DNA from: Actinocatenispora thailandica
GTDB taxonomy: Bacteria; Actinomycetota; Actinomycetes; Mycobacteriales; Micromonosporaceae
Length of the DNA: 64,000 nucleotides
Assembly (NCBI RefSeq): GCF_016865425.1
Contig: NZ_AP023355.1
Location: forward strand, 2,540,198 to 2,604,197
Direction: 5' to 3'
Shown: positions 44,619 to 54,582 of the stretch, piece by piece
Numbering within the stretch: position 1 is the stretch's first letter
Layout: every line of letters starts with the position of its first letter
Made by a program: the position numbers and the translations under genes
The notes under the pieces: generated by a model
Databases searched by the model: none
What the model was told of the DNA's origin: nothing
What the model saw: only the letters and a program-made list of their open reading frames with translations

Positions 44619-44713
44619 CGGCGCCAGGAGCCGTGCCAGGGCCAGGAGTCGCGCCAGGGTCACGAGCCGCCGCGGGATCGGTGATTGGCGCGGGACCACG
44701 AACCGCGGCGGGA

Positions 44714-44815
44714 CCAGGAGTCGCGGCGGGACCTGTGGTTGGAGCGGAACCAGGAGTCGGGGCGGGGCCAGGAGTCGCGGCGGGACCGGTGGTTGGAGCG
44801 GGGCCAGGACCCGGC
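44714..44815. repeat. 54-bp repeat after the GyrI-like gene
   Basis: ccaggagtcgcggcggga recurs at 44714 and 44768, inside a ~54-bp unit that also repeats ggttggagcgg. Shorter ccagg-type copies extend upstream to about 44640. The block fills the gap between convergent genes and codes for nothing convincing on either strand. Confidence 0.8.
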
Positions 44816-44901
44816 GCGGCGGCACTGCCGGGGCGCGACCGAGAGCCGTGACGGATCAGGAGCCGCCGGGCTTTGAAGGTCCTGACCGGGACCGCGTGCC
44901 G

Positions 44902-45333
44902 TCACGACTGCATCCGGATCGACGGGTTGAGCTGGAGCAGGTCGTCGCGGACCTGCTCCGGATCGCGAAAGCCGGACAGTAGCGGGAAACCGAGCCGCCG
45001 ATCGGCCCGCTGCACCCAGACCGAGGCGAGGAACCAGCGGTTCATGCCGCCGGTCCAGCTGCCCGAGATCGCCGCGATCTGCTCGGCCGGTACGGCGGTG
45101 CGACGCAACGGCCCGAGGAACACCACGGTGCCGGCGGCCGGGTCGAGCCGCAGCGCCCAGGGCAGCCGCAACCAGGCGAGAGCGCCGAGCAGCCCGACGA
45201 CGAGGACGGCCCAGGCGACCGGCCCGCCGGCCCGGACCACGGCATCGGCGCCGACCGCCGCGACGCCGGCTCCGAGCAGGGCCGGCAGCAGCGCGCCGAC
45301 CATCCCGGTCGCCCGCAGGTGGTAGGTCGTCAT
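44902..45333 (-). CDS. Hypothetical membrane protein with PH-like domain
   Basis: A 143-residue protein with two N-terminal membrane helices (GALLPALLGAGVAAVGADAV and VAWAVLVVGLLGALAWLRL). A small soluble domain (LRLDPAAGTVVFLGPLRRTA, VPAEQIAAISG, SVWVQRADRRLGFPLLSGF) follows, resembling the bacterial PH-like domains of short membrane proteins. The function is unknown. The ATG is at 45333. It lies 69 bp downstream of glpD on the same strand and may share its transcript. Confidence 0.7.
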   Translation of the reverse strand: MTTYHLRATGMVGALLPALLGAGVAAVGADAVVRAGGPVAWAVLVVGLLGALAWLRLPWALRLDPAAGTVVFLGPLRRTAVPAEQIAAISGSWTGGMNRWFLASVWVQRADRRLGFPLLSGFRDPEQVRDDLLQLNPSIRMQS

Positions 45334-45402
45334 GGCCGCCAGCCTGCCTCATGGCCGCCGGCGGCGGCCAGCCCTGGCGGCAACCGGTCCGCGGAGCGGC
45401 GC

Positions 45403-46977
45403 TCAGCCGAAGGCGGCCCGGGCGGCGGGGCCGGCCGCCGCGTACCAGTCGGCGACCAGCGCGCAGCGGGTACGGCGACGCAGCAGGTCGTCGGCGTCGA
45501 CCGCGCCCTCGGCGAGTACCCCGAAGGCCAACTCGACGCCGAGCACCGGCACCCCGTCGGCGATCGGTTCCAGCAGGCGCGGATCCGCGTCGGCGAGCGC
45601 GGCAACCTGCGGCGCCTCGGTGCCGTACCGGGCGATCAGCCGGCGGGGTGCCCGGACCGTACCGAGCCGGTCGGTCGGTGCGGCGCCCACCAGCGGCAGC
45701 CGGTCGGTGCTGCCGTACGGGTCGCCGGGCAGCTGGTAGGCCCGCACCGCGAGGTCGACGGCGTCGGCGGCCATCCGCCGGTAGGTGGTGAGCTTGCCGC
45801 CCACCACGGTGACCAGCCGGTCGCCGTTGTCGGCCACCACGTGCCGGCGGGACAGGTCGGCGGTCCCGGCCTGCGGATGGGCACCGTCGTCGACCAGCGG
45901 CCGCATCCCGGCGTAGCTGCCGACCACGTCGGCGCGAGACAGCGGCCGGTCCAGCGCGGTGGACAGCACACCAAGCAGGTAGTCGACGTCTCGCTCGGCC
46001 GGTTCGCAGCGATCCGGCACCGGGCCGTCGACCGGGTCGTCGGTGAGTCCGACGTAGACGGTGCCGTTCGGTTCGGGCAGCGCGATCAGGTAGCGGTTGT
46101 GCTCGCCGGGCACGGCGACGTTGAGCCCGGCGCGGGGCAGGCCGAGGGTGCCCGCCCGGACGACCAGGTGGGTTCCCTTGCTGGGGCGCAGCCGGATCGT
46201 CGGGTCCAGCCTGCCGGCCCACACCCCGGCCGCGTTGATGACCACCCGGGCGCGCAGCTCGAACCGCCCACCGCCGCGCCGGTCGACGCCGGTGACCAGG
46301 CCAGCGTCGATGCTCTCGACCGCGCACCGGGTGAGGATCGCCGCACCGTGCAGCGCGGCGGTGCGGGCCAGCGCGACCACCAGCCGGGCGTCGTCGTACA
46401 GCTGGCCGTCCCAGTGCTGCACGGCGCCGGCGAGGCCGTCGCGGCGCAGTGCCGGGGCGAGCGAGGCGGCCGTCGCGGCGTCGACCCGGCGCGGCGCCGG
46501 CAGCCGGTGCCCCGGGGTCCGGGCGGCGCGGCGCAGCAGGTCGGCCAGGTGCGTGCCGACGGTCGCCAGCGCGCCGCGCGGGCTGACGAACCCCGGCCCG
46601 TACGGCGTGACGAACGGCAGCGACCGCACCAGGTGCGGCGCCACCGTCTGCATCAGGATGTGCCGTTCGGCCGCGGACTCCCAGGCGAGCGGCACGTCGC
46701 CGGCGGCGAGGTAGCGCAGCCCGCCGTGCACCAGCTTGCTCGACGCCGAGGACGTCCCGGCGGCCAGGTCGTCGCGCTCCAGCAGGGCGACCGACAGCCC
46801 GCGGGACGCCGCGTCCAGCGCCACCCCGGCTCCGACCACCCCGCCGCCGACCACCAGCACGTCCAGGGTGCCGCCGGCGGCGAGCCGGGCCAGGTCGCGG
46901 TCCCGCCGGGCGGCGGACAGCCAGCTGCGGGGCGCCTCGCGCGCGACCGCGCCGGCCCGGAACGTCTCGGTACTCAT
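45403..46977 (-). CDS. glpD: Aerobic glycerol-3-phosphate dehydrogenase
   Basis: A 524-residue FAD-dependent glycerol-3-phosphate dehydrogenase/oxidase, converting glycerol-3-phosphate to dihydroxyacetone phosphate at the membrane. The FAD dinucleotide fold is VLVVGGGVVGAGVALDAA, followed by LLERDDLAAGTSSASSKLVH and GGLRYLAAGD. Later motifs are VVINAAGVWAG, RPSKGTHLVV and VGGKLTTYRRMAADAVD; the helical C-terminal domain is present. Upstream on the same strand lies a TetR gene, itself divergent from an AGPS-like flavoenzyme. DHAP and glycerol-3-phosphate metabolism may link them. Confidence 0.94.
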   Translation of the reverse strand: MSTETFRAGAVAREAPRSWLSAARRDRDLARLAAGGTLDVLVVGGGVVGAGVALDAASRGLSVALLERDDLAAGTSSASSKLVHGGLRYLAAGDVPLAWESAAERHILMQTVAPHLVRSLPFVTPYGPGFVSPRGALATVGTHLADLLRRAARTPGHRLPAPRRVDAATAASLAPALRRDGLAGAVQHWDGQLYDDARLVVALARTAALHGAAILTRCAVESIDAGLVTGVDRRGGGRFELRARVVINAAGVWAGRLDPTIRLRPSKGTHLVVRAGTLGLPRAGLNVAVPGEHNRYLIALPEPNGTVYVGLTDDPVDGPVPDRCEPAERDVDYLLGVLSTALDRPLSRADVVGSYAGMRPLVDDGAHPQAGTADLSRRHVVADNGDRLVTVVGGKLTTYRRMAADAVDLAVRAYQLPGDPYGSTDRLPLVGAAPTDRLGTVRAPRRLIARYGTEAPQVAALADADPRLLEPIADGVPVLGVELAFGVLAEGAVDADDLLRRRTRCALVADWYAAAGPAARAAFG

Positions 46978-47032
46978 CGCCCCACCTCCGTCAGTCGACG
47001 AGAGCCGGCAGCCAGCGCCTGCGGCCTGCCGG

Positions 47033-47623
47033 TCATGGCGCCAGGTACCGGTCGAGCAGGATGCCGAGCTCGGTGCGCACCGTGGCCGGGTCGGTCTGCG
47101 CGGCGAGCATCCGGGCGCCGAACACGAACGCCTGCAACACCACCAGCAGCACCCAGCCGACGGCGTCGGAGTCGGTGTGCCGGACGGAGCCGTCCGCCTG
47201 CCCCTCGGCGAGCACCGCCGCGAGGGCGAGCCGGGCCTCTTGCTGGCTGGTACCGGCGCGGTCGACCAGATAGGGCAGCAGCAACTCCGGGTCCAGTTCG
47301 ATCAGCCGGGCGAGGAGCGGATCGGCGGCGAGCCGGTCCACCCCGCGCAGCGACAGCTCGACCAGCCGCTGCCGCCCGCTGCCGAGACCGTCGGTCTGGC
47401 CGGCGAGGTCGGCCAGCAGCATCCCGATCTCCCGGGTCAGCAGCGCGACGAGCAGCTGCTCGACATCGCCGAACCGCCGGTACAGCGTCATCCGGCTGAC
47501 CCCGGCCCGGCGCGCCACCTCGGTCGCGGTGGTCCGGCGGACGCCGACCTGCAGGACCGACTCGCGCGCCGCGTCCAGGATCGCGGTGTCGCTGCCGGAA
47601 GTGATGTTACGAAGCGACGTCAT
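47033..47623 (-). CDS. TetR-family regulator
   Basis: A 196-residue TetR protein. The N-terminal HTH is complete (ILDAARESVLQVGVRRTTAT, VARRAGVSRMTLYRRFGD), followed by a helical ligand-binding domain. Its start at 47623 is only 17 bp from the divergent GTG of the AGPS-like gene, and it is followed by glpD after 55 bp. It therefore probably controls both directions from one site. A short dyad gtgt-c-acac lies in that gap. Confidence 0.9.
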   Translation of the reverse strand: MTSLRNITSGSDTAILDAARESVLQVGVRRTTATEVARRAGVSRMTLYRRFGDVEQLLVALLTREIGMLLADLAGQTDGLGSGRQRLVELSLRGVDRLAADPLLARLIELDPELLLPYLVDRAGTSQQEARLALAAVLAEGQADGSVRHTDSDAVGWVLLVVLQAFVFGARMLAAQTDPATVRTELGILLDRYLAP

Positions 47624-47640
47624 GTGTCACACTGTACCGC

Positions 47641-49553
47641 GTGAGTCGAGCCCAGTCACCGAACCCGACCCCCGACCCCGCGCAGCCGACCGGCGCCCCG
47701 GTCCACGGCGGCCGGGCGCCCGCCGCCTCGAGGCCGGACAGGGCCGGTCGAAACGATCCGTTACGGGCCGGTCCGGTGCGATCGGGGACCGAACCGGACG
47801 GTGCCGATGCCGGTACCCCCGACCGCGCGACCGCCCGACCGTCCGGACGCGACCGTCCGGACGCGACGGACCGTCCGGCTGGGCCCGAGTGGTCCGGTAC
47901 CGGCCCCGGCACCGGAGACACGACCCCGGCCCGGCCCGGCGGGCCGGCCTGGAACGGGTGGGAGCCGGGCGCGGCGCCCGCGCTGTCGGCACCGGCCCGG
48001 CGGGTCCTGGCACGGCTGCTCGGTGCCACCGAGGACACCCCCTCGGTACCGGTGAGCGAGGTGCGGCTGCCCGCGTCCGCGCTGCCGGCCGACACCCGCC
48101 GCCGGCTCGTCGAGCTGCTCGGCGCCGAGCACGTGCGCACCGACCGGGCGGCACGGCTGGCGCACGCCGGCGGACGCAGCTACCTCGACCTGGTCCGGCT
48201 GCGCGCCGGGGACGCCTCCGCGGCGCCGGACGCGGTCCTGACGCCGGCCGCCGACCAGCTCCAGGCCGTGCTCGCCACCTGCGTCGACACCGACACCGCG
48301 GTGGTCCCGTACGGCGGGGGTACCAGCGTGGTGGGGGGCGTTTCCGGGGCGCACCGCGGCGGTCACGCGGCCCTGGTCGCGCTGGACCTGTCCCGCCTCG
48401 ACCGCCTGGTCGCGCTGGACGAGACCGCGCAGACCGCGACGTTCGGCGCCGGCATGCGCGGGCCGGACGTGGAGCGCGCGCTCGCCCACCGCGGCTACAC
48501 CCTCGGTCACTTCCCGCAGAGCTACCGGTACTCGACCGTCGGTGGCTGGGTGGCGACCCGGTCGGCCGGCCAGGCCTCCACCGGGTACGGGCGGATCGAC
48601 GAGCTGGTGCACGCGGTGCGCTGCGTGACGCCGACCGGGGAGCTGGTGCTGGGGCGGGGCCCGGCGAGCGCCGCCGGCCCGGACCTGCTCGGCCTGGCGG
48701 TCGGTTCGGAGGGCACCCTCGGGGTGCTCACCGAGGCGACCCTGGCGGTGCGCCGGATCCCGCCGCACCGCCGGTACGAGGGATGGTCGTTGCCGGACCT
48801 GCGGGCCGGCCTGGACGCACTGCGCGAGCTGGCGCAGCGGCTGGGGCCCGGGCTCGCACCGGACGTGTGCCGGTTGTCCGACGCCGACGAGACCCGCTCG
48901 ACGTTCCTGCTGTCCGGCTCGCTGTCGACCCGGCTCGCCCGGGGCTACCTCGCCGCCCGCGGCCGCCATCCGGGCTGCCTGGCGATCTTCGGCTGGGAGG
49001 GGAGCCGGACCAGGTCGCCTTCCGGCACCGAGCGGCCACCCGGGTGCTGCGCGCGCACGGCGGCCTACCGCTCGGTGCCGCCGCCGGCCGGTCCTGGCTG
49101 CACGGCAGGTTCGCCGCGCCGAACCTGCGCGACACGCTGCTCGACCACGGGCTGCTGGTGGAGACGCTGGAGACGGCGGCCGACTTCGGTGCGCTGCCGT
49201 CGCTGCACGCGCGGATCCGGCGCAGCCTGCGCGACTCGCTGGGCCGGGTGATGGTGCTCAGCCACGTCTCGCACCTGTACCGCAGCGGCGCCTCGCTGTA
49301 CGTCACGGTCCTCGCGGCCCGCGATCCGGCCGACCCGGTCGGTCAGTGGACCGCGGCCAAGCGCGCGGTGACCGAGACCATCCTGGCCGGCGGCGGGACG
49401 CTGACGCACCACCACGCCGTCGGCGCCGACCACCGTGACTTCCTCGGCGCCGAGGTCGGTACCGCGGGGTTGGCGCTGCTGCGTGCGGTCAAGGCGACGA
49501 TGGACCCGACCGGCATCATGAATCCCGCTGTGCTGCTCCCGCCGGCGTCCTGA
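47641..49553 (+). pseudogene. FAD-binding oxidase, alkyl-DHAP-synthase-like, frameshifted
   Basis: A flavoenzyme of the vanillyl-alcohol-oxidase fold, close to alkyldihydroxyacetonephosphate synthase (ether lipid synthesis in eukaryotes). The FAD loop VPYGGGTSVVGGV, the typical GHFPQSYRYSTVGGWVATRS and GYGRIDELVHAVR are present. The frame breaks at the G-run 48999-49002: it reads FGWEGSRTRS, whereas PDQVAFRHRAATRVLRAHGG, the HHHAVGADH motif and MDPTGIMNPAVL are in the other frame up to 49553. Five G instead of four restores 637 residues. The first ~100 residues are low-complexity, so the start could be later than GTG 47641. Confidence 0.87.
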
Positions 49554-49575
49554 CCGGGCGCGACACCGGTGCCGG

Positions 49576-50142
49576 TCACCGGCGCAGGACGCGGCGCAGG
49601 ACGGGGAGCAGGTCGTCGCGGTCCGGCAGGCGTTCGGCGACCAGCCACTCGATCAGCAGGCCGTCGACGGTGGCGGTCACCGCGCGGGCGGTGACCGGAT
49701 CCACGTGTTCGGCGAGCATCGCGGTGATCTGCTCGACCCAGCCGGTGGCAGCGGCCCGCAGCGCCGGCCGGCGCACCGCGGCGAGGTACAGCTCGTACTC
49801 CACGACGGTACGGTCGCGTTGCGGGCCGAGCCAGTCGAGCATCACCTCCGCCAGCACCGCGGCCAGGTCGGCATCGGGCGGCAGCGCGGCGAAGCGGTCC
49901 CGTAGCCGCCGGTTGTAGTCGTCCGCGGCGGCCCGCAGCGCGGCGCCGAGCAGCTCGTCGCGGCTGCCCAGGTGGTACGTCGTGGAGCCGAGCGGCACGC
50001 CGGCGGCGTCGGCGACCGCCCGGTGGGTCAGGCCCGCCACGCCGCGTGCCGCGATCACCGCGACGGTGGCGTCGACCAGCCGGTCCCGCCGGCCGGGGTC
50101 GTTGCGCCCCCGCCGGCCCGCGGCGGTTCCGGGTTCGCTCAT
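49576..50142 (-). CDS. TetR-family regulator of the SMR pump
   Basis: A 188-residue TetR protein (HTH: LVDATVAVIAARGVAGLTHR, AVADAAGVPLGSTTYHLGSR; then a helical sensor domain). It starts 20 bp after the SMR gene stop on the same strand, so the two form an operon. A 37-bp dyad lies upstream of that operon, the natural place for autoregulation. It converges with the AGPS-like gene. Confidence 0.9.
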   Translation of the reverse strand: MSEPGTAAGRRGRNDPGRRDRLVDATVAVIAARGVAGLTHRAVADAAGVPLGSTTYHLGSRDELLGAALRAAADDYNRRLRDRFAALPPDADLAAVLAEVMLDWLGPQRDRTVVEYELYLAAVRRPALRAAATGWVEQITAMLAEHVDPVTARAVTATVDGLLIEWLVAERLPDRDDLLPVLRRVLRR

Positions 50143-50161
50143 GGCCCCAGTCTGGCAGTGC

Positions 50162-50488
50162 TCAACCCGCGTGGCTGCCGCCGAGGTTGAGCGCCACCAC
50201 GCCGGCGATGATCAGCGCGATGCCGCCGATCTTGACCAGGCTGACCGGTTCGCCGAACACCACCATGCCGATCGCGGCGACCACCGCGGTGCCGGCGCCG
50301 GACCAGATCGCGTACGCGACGCTGACCGGCACGCTTCTGAGCGTCAGGGACAGCAGCAGGAAGGACAGCAGGTAGCCGACGGCGACGCCGACGCTCGGCC
50401 ACAGCCGGGTGAAGCCGGCGGAGAGCTTGAGCAGGCTGGTCGCGGTGATCTCGGCGCCGATCGCGACGGCAAGCAGAACGTACGGCAT
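50162..50488 (-). CDS. Small multidrug resistance (SMR) transporter
   Basis: A 108-residue four-helix SMR protein. The essential membrane Glu is in [18 protein letters not shown] (~13), with the conserved [16 protein letters not shown] and [19 protein letters not shown]. Members exchange protons for quaternary ammonium compounds or guanidinium. The [10 protein letters not shown] segment suits the multidrug (Qac/EmrE) branch, but guanidinium export cannot be excluded. The ATG at 50488 lies 18 bp downstream of the palindrome. It is followed by its putative TetR repressor. Confidence 0.92.
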   Translation of the reverse strand: MPYVLLAVAIGAEITATSLLKLSAGFTRLWPSVGVAVGYLLSFLLLSLTLRSVPVSVAYAIWSGAGTAVVAAIGMVVFGEPVSLVKIGGIALIIAGVVALNLGGSHAG

Positions 50489-50505
50489 GGCTGGCCCGAT
50501 TTCTG

Positions 50506-50542
50506 TGTACAGACGTCCACAAATTCTGTGGACAAACGTACA
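50506..50542. promoter_or_regulatory. 37-bp symmetric operator candidate upstream of the SMR-TetR operon
   Basis: The layout is tgtac, 4 nt, gtccaca, 5 nt, tgtggac, 4 nt, gtaca, so both inner 7-bp and outer 5-bp arms are exact inverted repeats about one centre. It ends 18 bp before the SMR ATG. A TetR dimer pair or overlapping dimers would fit. One arm also equals a DnaA box (tgtggacaa). The remaining ~260 bp up to dxr (50543-50801) hold no gene or clear signal that I can see. Confidence 0.7.
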
Positions 50543-50810
50543 TCCGAATGACCGTTCCCGTCCTCGTCACGTGGTACGGGTCATGCCGGTGCGCCGCGCC
50601 GCGGTCGCTCTCCGTTCGCGGTGCGCCCCCGCCCACCCGAACGGAGGCATCCGGCTCGTCCCGCACCGACCCGAGCCGGTCACCCGGCCGGCCTGCTTCT
50701 CGGGCCGGTCAGCCGTTGCACACCGTCCGCCAGCAGCGCCTTCCCCGGCCCGCCACCGCTGCCGGCCGGCTCCCGGTGAGCGTTCAGCCGGGTACGGAAC
50801 AATGGCCGGT

Positions 50811-52016
50811 ATGACGACGCGCGAGCTGGTGTTGCTCGGATCGACCGGGTCGATCGGCACCCAGGCGATAGACGTGATCACGCGAAATCCGGACAGGTTC
50901 CGCGTGCTGGGCATCGCTGCTGGCGGCGGCAACGTCGAGCTGCTCGCCCGGCAGGCGCTGGAGCTGTCGGTCGAGGTGGTGGCGGTGGCGCGGGCCAGCG
51001 CCACCCAGGACCTGCAGCTCGCCTTCTACGCCGAGGCCCAGCGGCGCGGCTGGGCGACCGGTGATTACCGGATCCCGAAGATCCTGGCCGGTCCGCAGGC
51101 CGCCGCGGAGCTCGCCGAACACCCCTGCGACCTGGTCCTCAACGGCATCACCGGCTCGGTCGGGCTCGGTCCGACGCTCGCCGCGCTGCGCGCCGGCCGC
51201 ACCGTCGCGCTGGCGAACAAGGAGTCGCTGGTGGCCGGCGGCGAGCTGGTGCGCGCGGTGGCGCGGCCGGGGCAGCTGATCCCGGTCGACTCGGAGCACA
51301 GCGCACTCGCCCAGTGCCTGCGCGGCGGCCGGTCGGCGGAGGTGGCCCGGCTGGTGGTGACCGCCAGCGGCGGGCCGTTCCGGGGCCGCAGCCGGGAGGA
51401 GTTGGCGGATGTCACACCCGAGCAGGCGCTCGCGCACCCGACCTGGGACATGGGACCGGTGGTCACGGTCAACTGCGCCAACCTGGTGAACAAGGGCCTC
51501 GAGGTGATCGAGGCGCACGAGCTGTTCGACATTCCGTACGAGCGGATCGACGTGGTGGTGCACCCGCAGTCGATCGTGCACTCGATGGTGCAGTTCACCG
51601 ACGGGTCGACGTTGGCGCAGGTCAGCCCGCCGGACATGCGGCTGCCGATCGCGCTGGCGCTGGGTTGGCCGGACCGGGTGCCGGACGCCGCGCCGGCGAT
51701 GGACTGGACCGCCGCGCAGCGGTGGGAGTTCCTGCCGCTGGACGAGGCGGCGTTCCCGGCCGTGGCGCTGGCCCGCGAGGTGGGTGCCGCCGGGCACTGC
51801 CGGCCCGCGGTGTTCAACGCCGCGAACGAGGAGTGCGTGGCCGCGTTCCTTGCCGGCCATCTACCGTTTCCTGCGATCGTCGACACGATTGCGACGGTTG
51901 TTGATCAGGCGCCGGCCTTCGGGGTACCAGGTAACGTCGAGGACGTGCTGACCGCCGAACGCTGGGCGCGCGAGCGGGCGCGGCAGCTGTGCTCCGCCTT
52001 TCGGAAGGGACGTTGA
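50811..52016 (+). CDS. dxr: 1-deoxy-D-xylulose-5-phosphate reductoisomerase
   Basis: A 401-residue Dxr (IspC), the NADPH-dependent second enzyme of the MEP isoprenoid pathway and target of fosmidomycin. The NADPH site is [16 protein letters not shown]. The metal/substrate motifs are [44 protein letters not shown], and [17 protein letters not shown]. The ATG at 50811 gives MTTRELVLL; an ATG at 50802 is also possible. The stop overlaps the ATG of the site-2 protease gene. Confidence 0.96.
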   Translation: MTTRELVLLGSTGSIGTQAIDVITRNPDRFRVLGIAAGGGNVELLARQALELSVEVVAVARASATQDLQLAFYAEAQRRGWATGDYRIPKILAGPQAAAELAEHPCDLVLNGITGSVGLGPTLAALRAGRTVALANKESLVAGGELVRAVARPGQLIPVDSEHSALAQCLRGGRSAEVARLVVTASGGPFRGRSREELADVTPEQALAHPTWDMGPVVTVNCANLVNKGLEVIEAHELFDIPYERIDVVVHPQSIVHSMVQFTDGSTLAQVSPPDMRLPIALALGWPDRVPDAAPAMDWTAAQRWEFLPLDEAAFPAVALAREVGAAGHCRPAVFNAANEECVAAFLAGHLPFPAIVDTIATVVDQAPAFGVPGNVEDVLTAERWARERARQLCSAFRKGR

Positions 52017-53284
52017 TGGCGTACGCGATCGGGGTGATCCTGTTCGCCCTGGGCATCGTTGTGTCGCTCTCGATCCACGAGGCCGGACACATGTTCACCG
52101 CGCGGGCCTTCGGGATGAAGGTCAGCCGGTACTTCATCGGCTTCGGGCCGACGCTGTTCTCGTTCCGCCACGGCGAGGTCGAGTACGGCGTCAAGGCGAT
52201 CCCGGCCGGCGCGTTCGTCAAGATCGACGGGATGACGCCGCTGGAGGAGGAGGAAGAGGTCCCGCCCGCCGACCGGCACCGGGTGTTCTGGCGCAAGCCG
52301 GTCTGGCAGCGCACCCTGGTGCTGATCGCGGGCTCGGTGACGCACTTCGTGCTGGCGTTCGTGATCTTCTGGATCGCCGCCGCGTTCGTCGGCGTGCCGA
52401 ACCCGAAGTACGCCGACTACGCCACCGGCAACGTGCCGGCCAAGCTCGGCCAGGTCAGTACCTGCGTGCAGCGCACCTACGACGCGAAACACCCGGACCG
52501 TTGCAGCGCCAAGGACATCCCTGGCCCGGCCAGGAAGGCCGGGCTGAGGGCCGGTGACACCATCACCGCGCTCGACGGCGTGGCGACTCCGACGTACTCC
52601 GACCTGGCCGACCGGATCAAGAAGACGAAGGCCGGCCCGGCCAAGGTGACCTACCTGCGGGCCGGTAAGACCCACAGCACCACCGTCACGCTCGTCTCGG
52701 CGCCGCGCCCGACCGGCGGTACGGTCGACAACCCGACGATGTCGGACGTGACCGTGATGGGCATCGTGCTGGTCTCGCCGCAGCAGGCCGGCGTCTCGCC
52801 GACCACCACGTACGGTCCGGTGGACGGCGTGCCGCACGCGGCCGAGTTGTACGGGCAGACCGCGAAGCAGATGGGTCAGGCGGTCACCCGGATCCCCAGC
52901 AAGATCCCGAACCTGGTCTCGGCGCTGGCCGGGCACCAGCGCAGTGCGGACACCCCGATCAGCGTGGTCGGCGCGAGCCGGCTCGGCGGTGAGACCGTCG
53001 AGCTGCACGCCTGGTGGTTCTTCCTGATGCTGCTGGCCCAGCTCAACCTGTTCGTCGGGGTGTTCAACCTGGTGCCGCTGCTGCCGCTGGACGGCGGCCA
53101 CGTGGCGATCGCCTGGTTCGAGAAGGTCCGCTCCTGGTGGGCGGCCCGCCGCGGCCGGCAGGACCCGGGCCGGGTCGACTACCTGAAACTCATGCCGATC
53201 ACCTACGCGGTCGTGATCATCTTCGGTGGGCTGTCGGTGCTCACCGTGGCCGCGGACATCATCAATCCGGTCACCCTGAATTGA
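52016..53284 (+). CDS. rseP: Site-2 intramembrane zinc metalloprotease (RseP/Rip1 type)
   Basis: A 422-residue M50 intramembrane protease, which in mycobacteria (Rip1) cleaves anti-sigma factors and other membrane substrates. The zinc motif [15 protein letters not shown] lies in the first helix and the LDG motif ([14 protein letters not shown]) in the last helical pair; one central PDZ domain has [14 protein letters not shown]. The ATG at 52016 overlaps the dxr stop (TGATG) with GGAAGGG upstream. It lies between two MEP-pathway genes, the conserved actinobacterial order. Confidence 0.95.
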   Translation: MAYAIGVILFALGIVVSLSIHEAGHMFTARAFGMKVSRYFIGFGPTLFSFRHGEVEYGVKAIPAGAFVKIDGMTPLEEEEEVPPADRHRVFWRKPVWQRTLVLIAGSVTHFVLAFVIFWIAAAFVGVPNPKYADYATGNVPAKLGQVSTCVQRTYDAKHPDRCSAKDIPGPARKAGLRAGDTITALDGVATPTYSDLADRIKKTKAGPAKVTYLRAGKTHSTTVTLVSAPRPTGGTVDNPTMSDVTVMGIVLVSPQQAGVSPTTTYGPVDGVPHAAELYGQTAKQMGQAVTRIPSKIPNLVSALAGHQRSADTPISVVGASRLGGETVELHAWWFFLMLLAQLNLFVGVFNLVPLLPLDGGHVAIAWFEKVRSWWAARRGRQDPGRVDYLKLMPITYAVVIIFGGLSVLTVAADIINPVTLN

Positions 53285-53292
53285 GGCGCAGT

Positions 53293-54459
53293 ATGACCAC
53301 GGTCAGTCTTGGCATGCCGGAGGTTCCGCCGCCGGCGCTCGCGGAACGTCGCCAGTCACGACGGATCGACGTCGGTGGGGTCCCTGTCGGTGGCGGCGCG
53401 CCGGTCAGCGTCCAGTCGATGACCACCACGGTGACCGCCGACGTCAACGCCACCCTGCAGCAGATCGCCGAGCTGACCGCGTCCGGCTGCCAGATCGTGC
53501 GGGTCGCGGTGCCGTCCGCGGACGACGCCGAGGCGTTGCCGGCGATCGCGAGGAAGTCGCAGATCCCGGTCATCGCCGACATCCACTTCCAACCGAAGTA
53601 CGTGTTCGCCGCGATCGACGCCGGCTGCGCCGCGGTGCGGGTGAACCCGGGCAACATCAAGCAGTTCGACGACAAGGTGAAGGAGATCGCGAAGGCGGCC
53701 GCCGACGCCGGTACCCCGATCCGGATCGGCGTCAACGCCGGCTCGCTGGACAAGCGGCTGCTGGAGAAGTACGGCAAGGCCACCGCCGAGGCGCTGGTCG
53801 AGTCGGCGCTGTGGGAGTGCTCGCTGTTCGAGGAGCACGGTTTCCGCGACATCAAGATATCGGTCAAGCACCACGACCCGGTGGTGATGATCCGGGCGTA
53901 CCGGCAGCTCGCCCAGCAGTGCGACTACCCGCTGCACCTGGGTGTCACCGAGGCCGGGCCGGCGTTCCAGGGCACCATCAAGTCGGCCACCGCCTTCGGT
54001 GCGCTGCTGGCGGAGGGGATCGGCGACACGATCCGGGTGTCGCTGTCGGCGCCGCCGGTGGAGGAGGTCAAGGTCGGCATCGGCATCCTGGAGTCGCTGG
54101 GGCTGCGCGAGCGTGGCCTGGAGATCGTCTCCTGCCCGTCCTGCGGTCGTGCCCAGGTCGACGTGTACAAGCTGGCCGAGGAGGTGCACGCGGGCCTGGA
54201 CGGGCTGCCGGTGCCGCTGCGGGTGGCCGTGATGGGCTGCGTGGTGAACGGTCCGGGTGAGGCCCGCGAGGCCGACCTCGGGGTCGCGTCCGGTAACGGC
54301 AAGGGCCAGATCTTCGTCAAGGGCGAGGTGATCAAGACGGTGCCCGAGTCGCAGATCGTCGAGACGCTGATCGAGCAGGCGTTGCGGATCGCCGAGGAGT
54401 CCGGCGCCGAGCTGCCCGAGGAGCTGCGCGGCCTCGGCCCCACCGTCGAGGTGCACTGA
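53293..54459 (+). CDS. ispG: 4-hydroxy-3-methylbut-2-en-1-yl diphosphate synthase
   Basis: A 388-residue IspG (GcpE), the [4Fe-4S] reductase of the penultimate MEP-pathway step. The TIM-barrel part has [31 protein letters not shown] and [20 protein letters not shown]. The cluster cysteines are in [12 protein letters not shown] and [16 protein letters not shown]. The ATG at 53293 follows the protease gene by 8 bp. Together with dxr it supplies IPP/DMAPP for quinones and cell-wall carriers. Confidence 0.97.
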   Translation: MTTVSLGMPEVPPPALAERRQSRRIDVGGVPVGGGAPVSVQSMTTTVTADVNATLQQIAELTASGCQIVRVAVPSADDAEALPAIARKSQIPVIADIHFQPKYVFAAIDAGCAAVRVNPGNIKQFDDKVKEIAKAAADAGTPIRIGVNAGSLDKRLLEKYGKATAEALVESALWECSLFEEHGFRDIKISVKHHDPVVMIRAYRQLAQQCDYPLHLGVTEAGPAFQGTIKSATAFGALLAEGIGDTIRVSLSAPPVEEVKVGIGILESLGLRERGLEIVSCPSCGRAQVDVYKLAEEVHAGLDGLPVPLRVAVMGCVVNGPGEAREADLGVASGNGKGQIFVKGEVIKTVPESQIVETLIEQALRIAEESGAELPEELRGLGPTVEVH

Positions 54460-54582
54460 GGCCGGGTGATCGGTCCGGGTCGGACGGCGGATCGTGCCGA
54501 TGGTCCGGCGGATGCGGCCGACAACCGCGCCCGTCGTCTGGCACGCTTGATGCGTGCGGGGAGAGGCGCCCGGAGACGCGGC

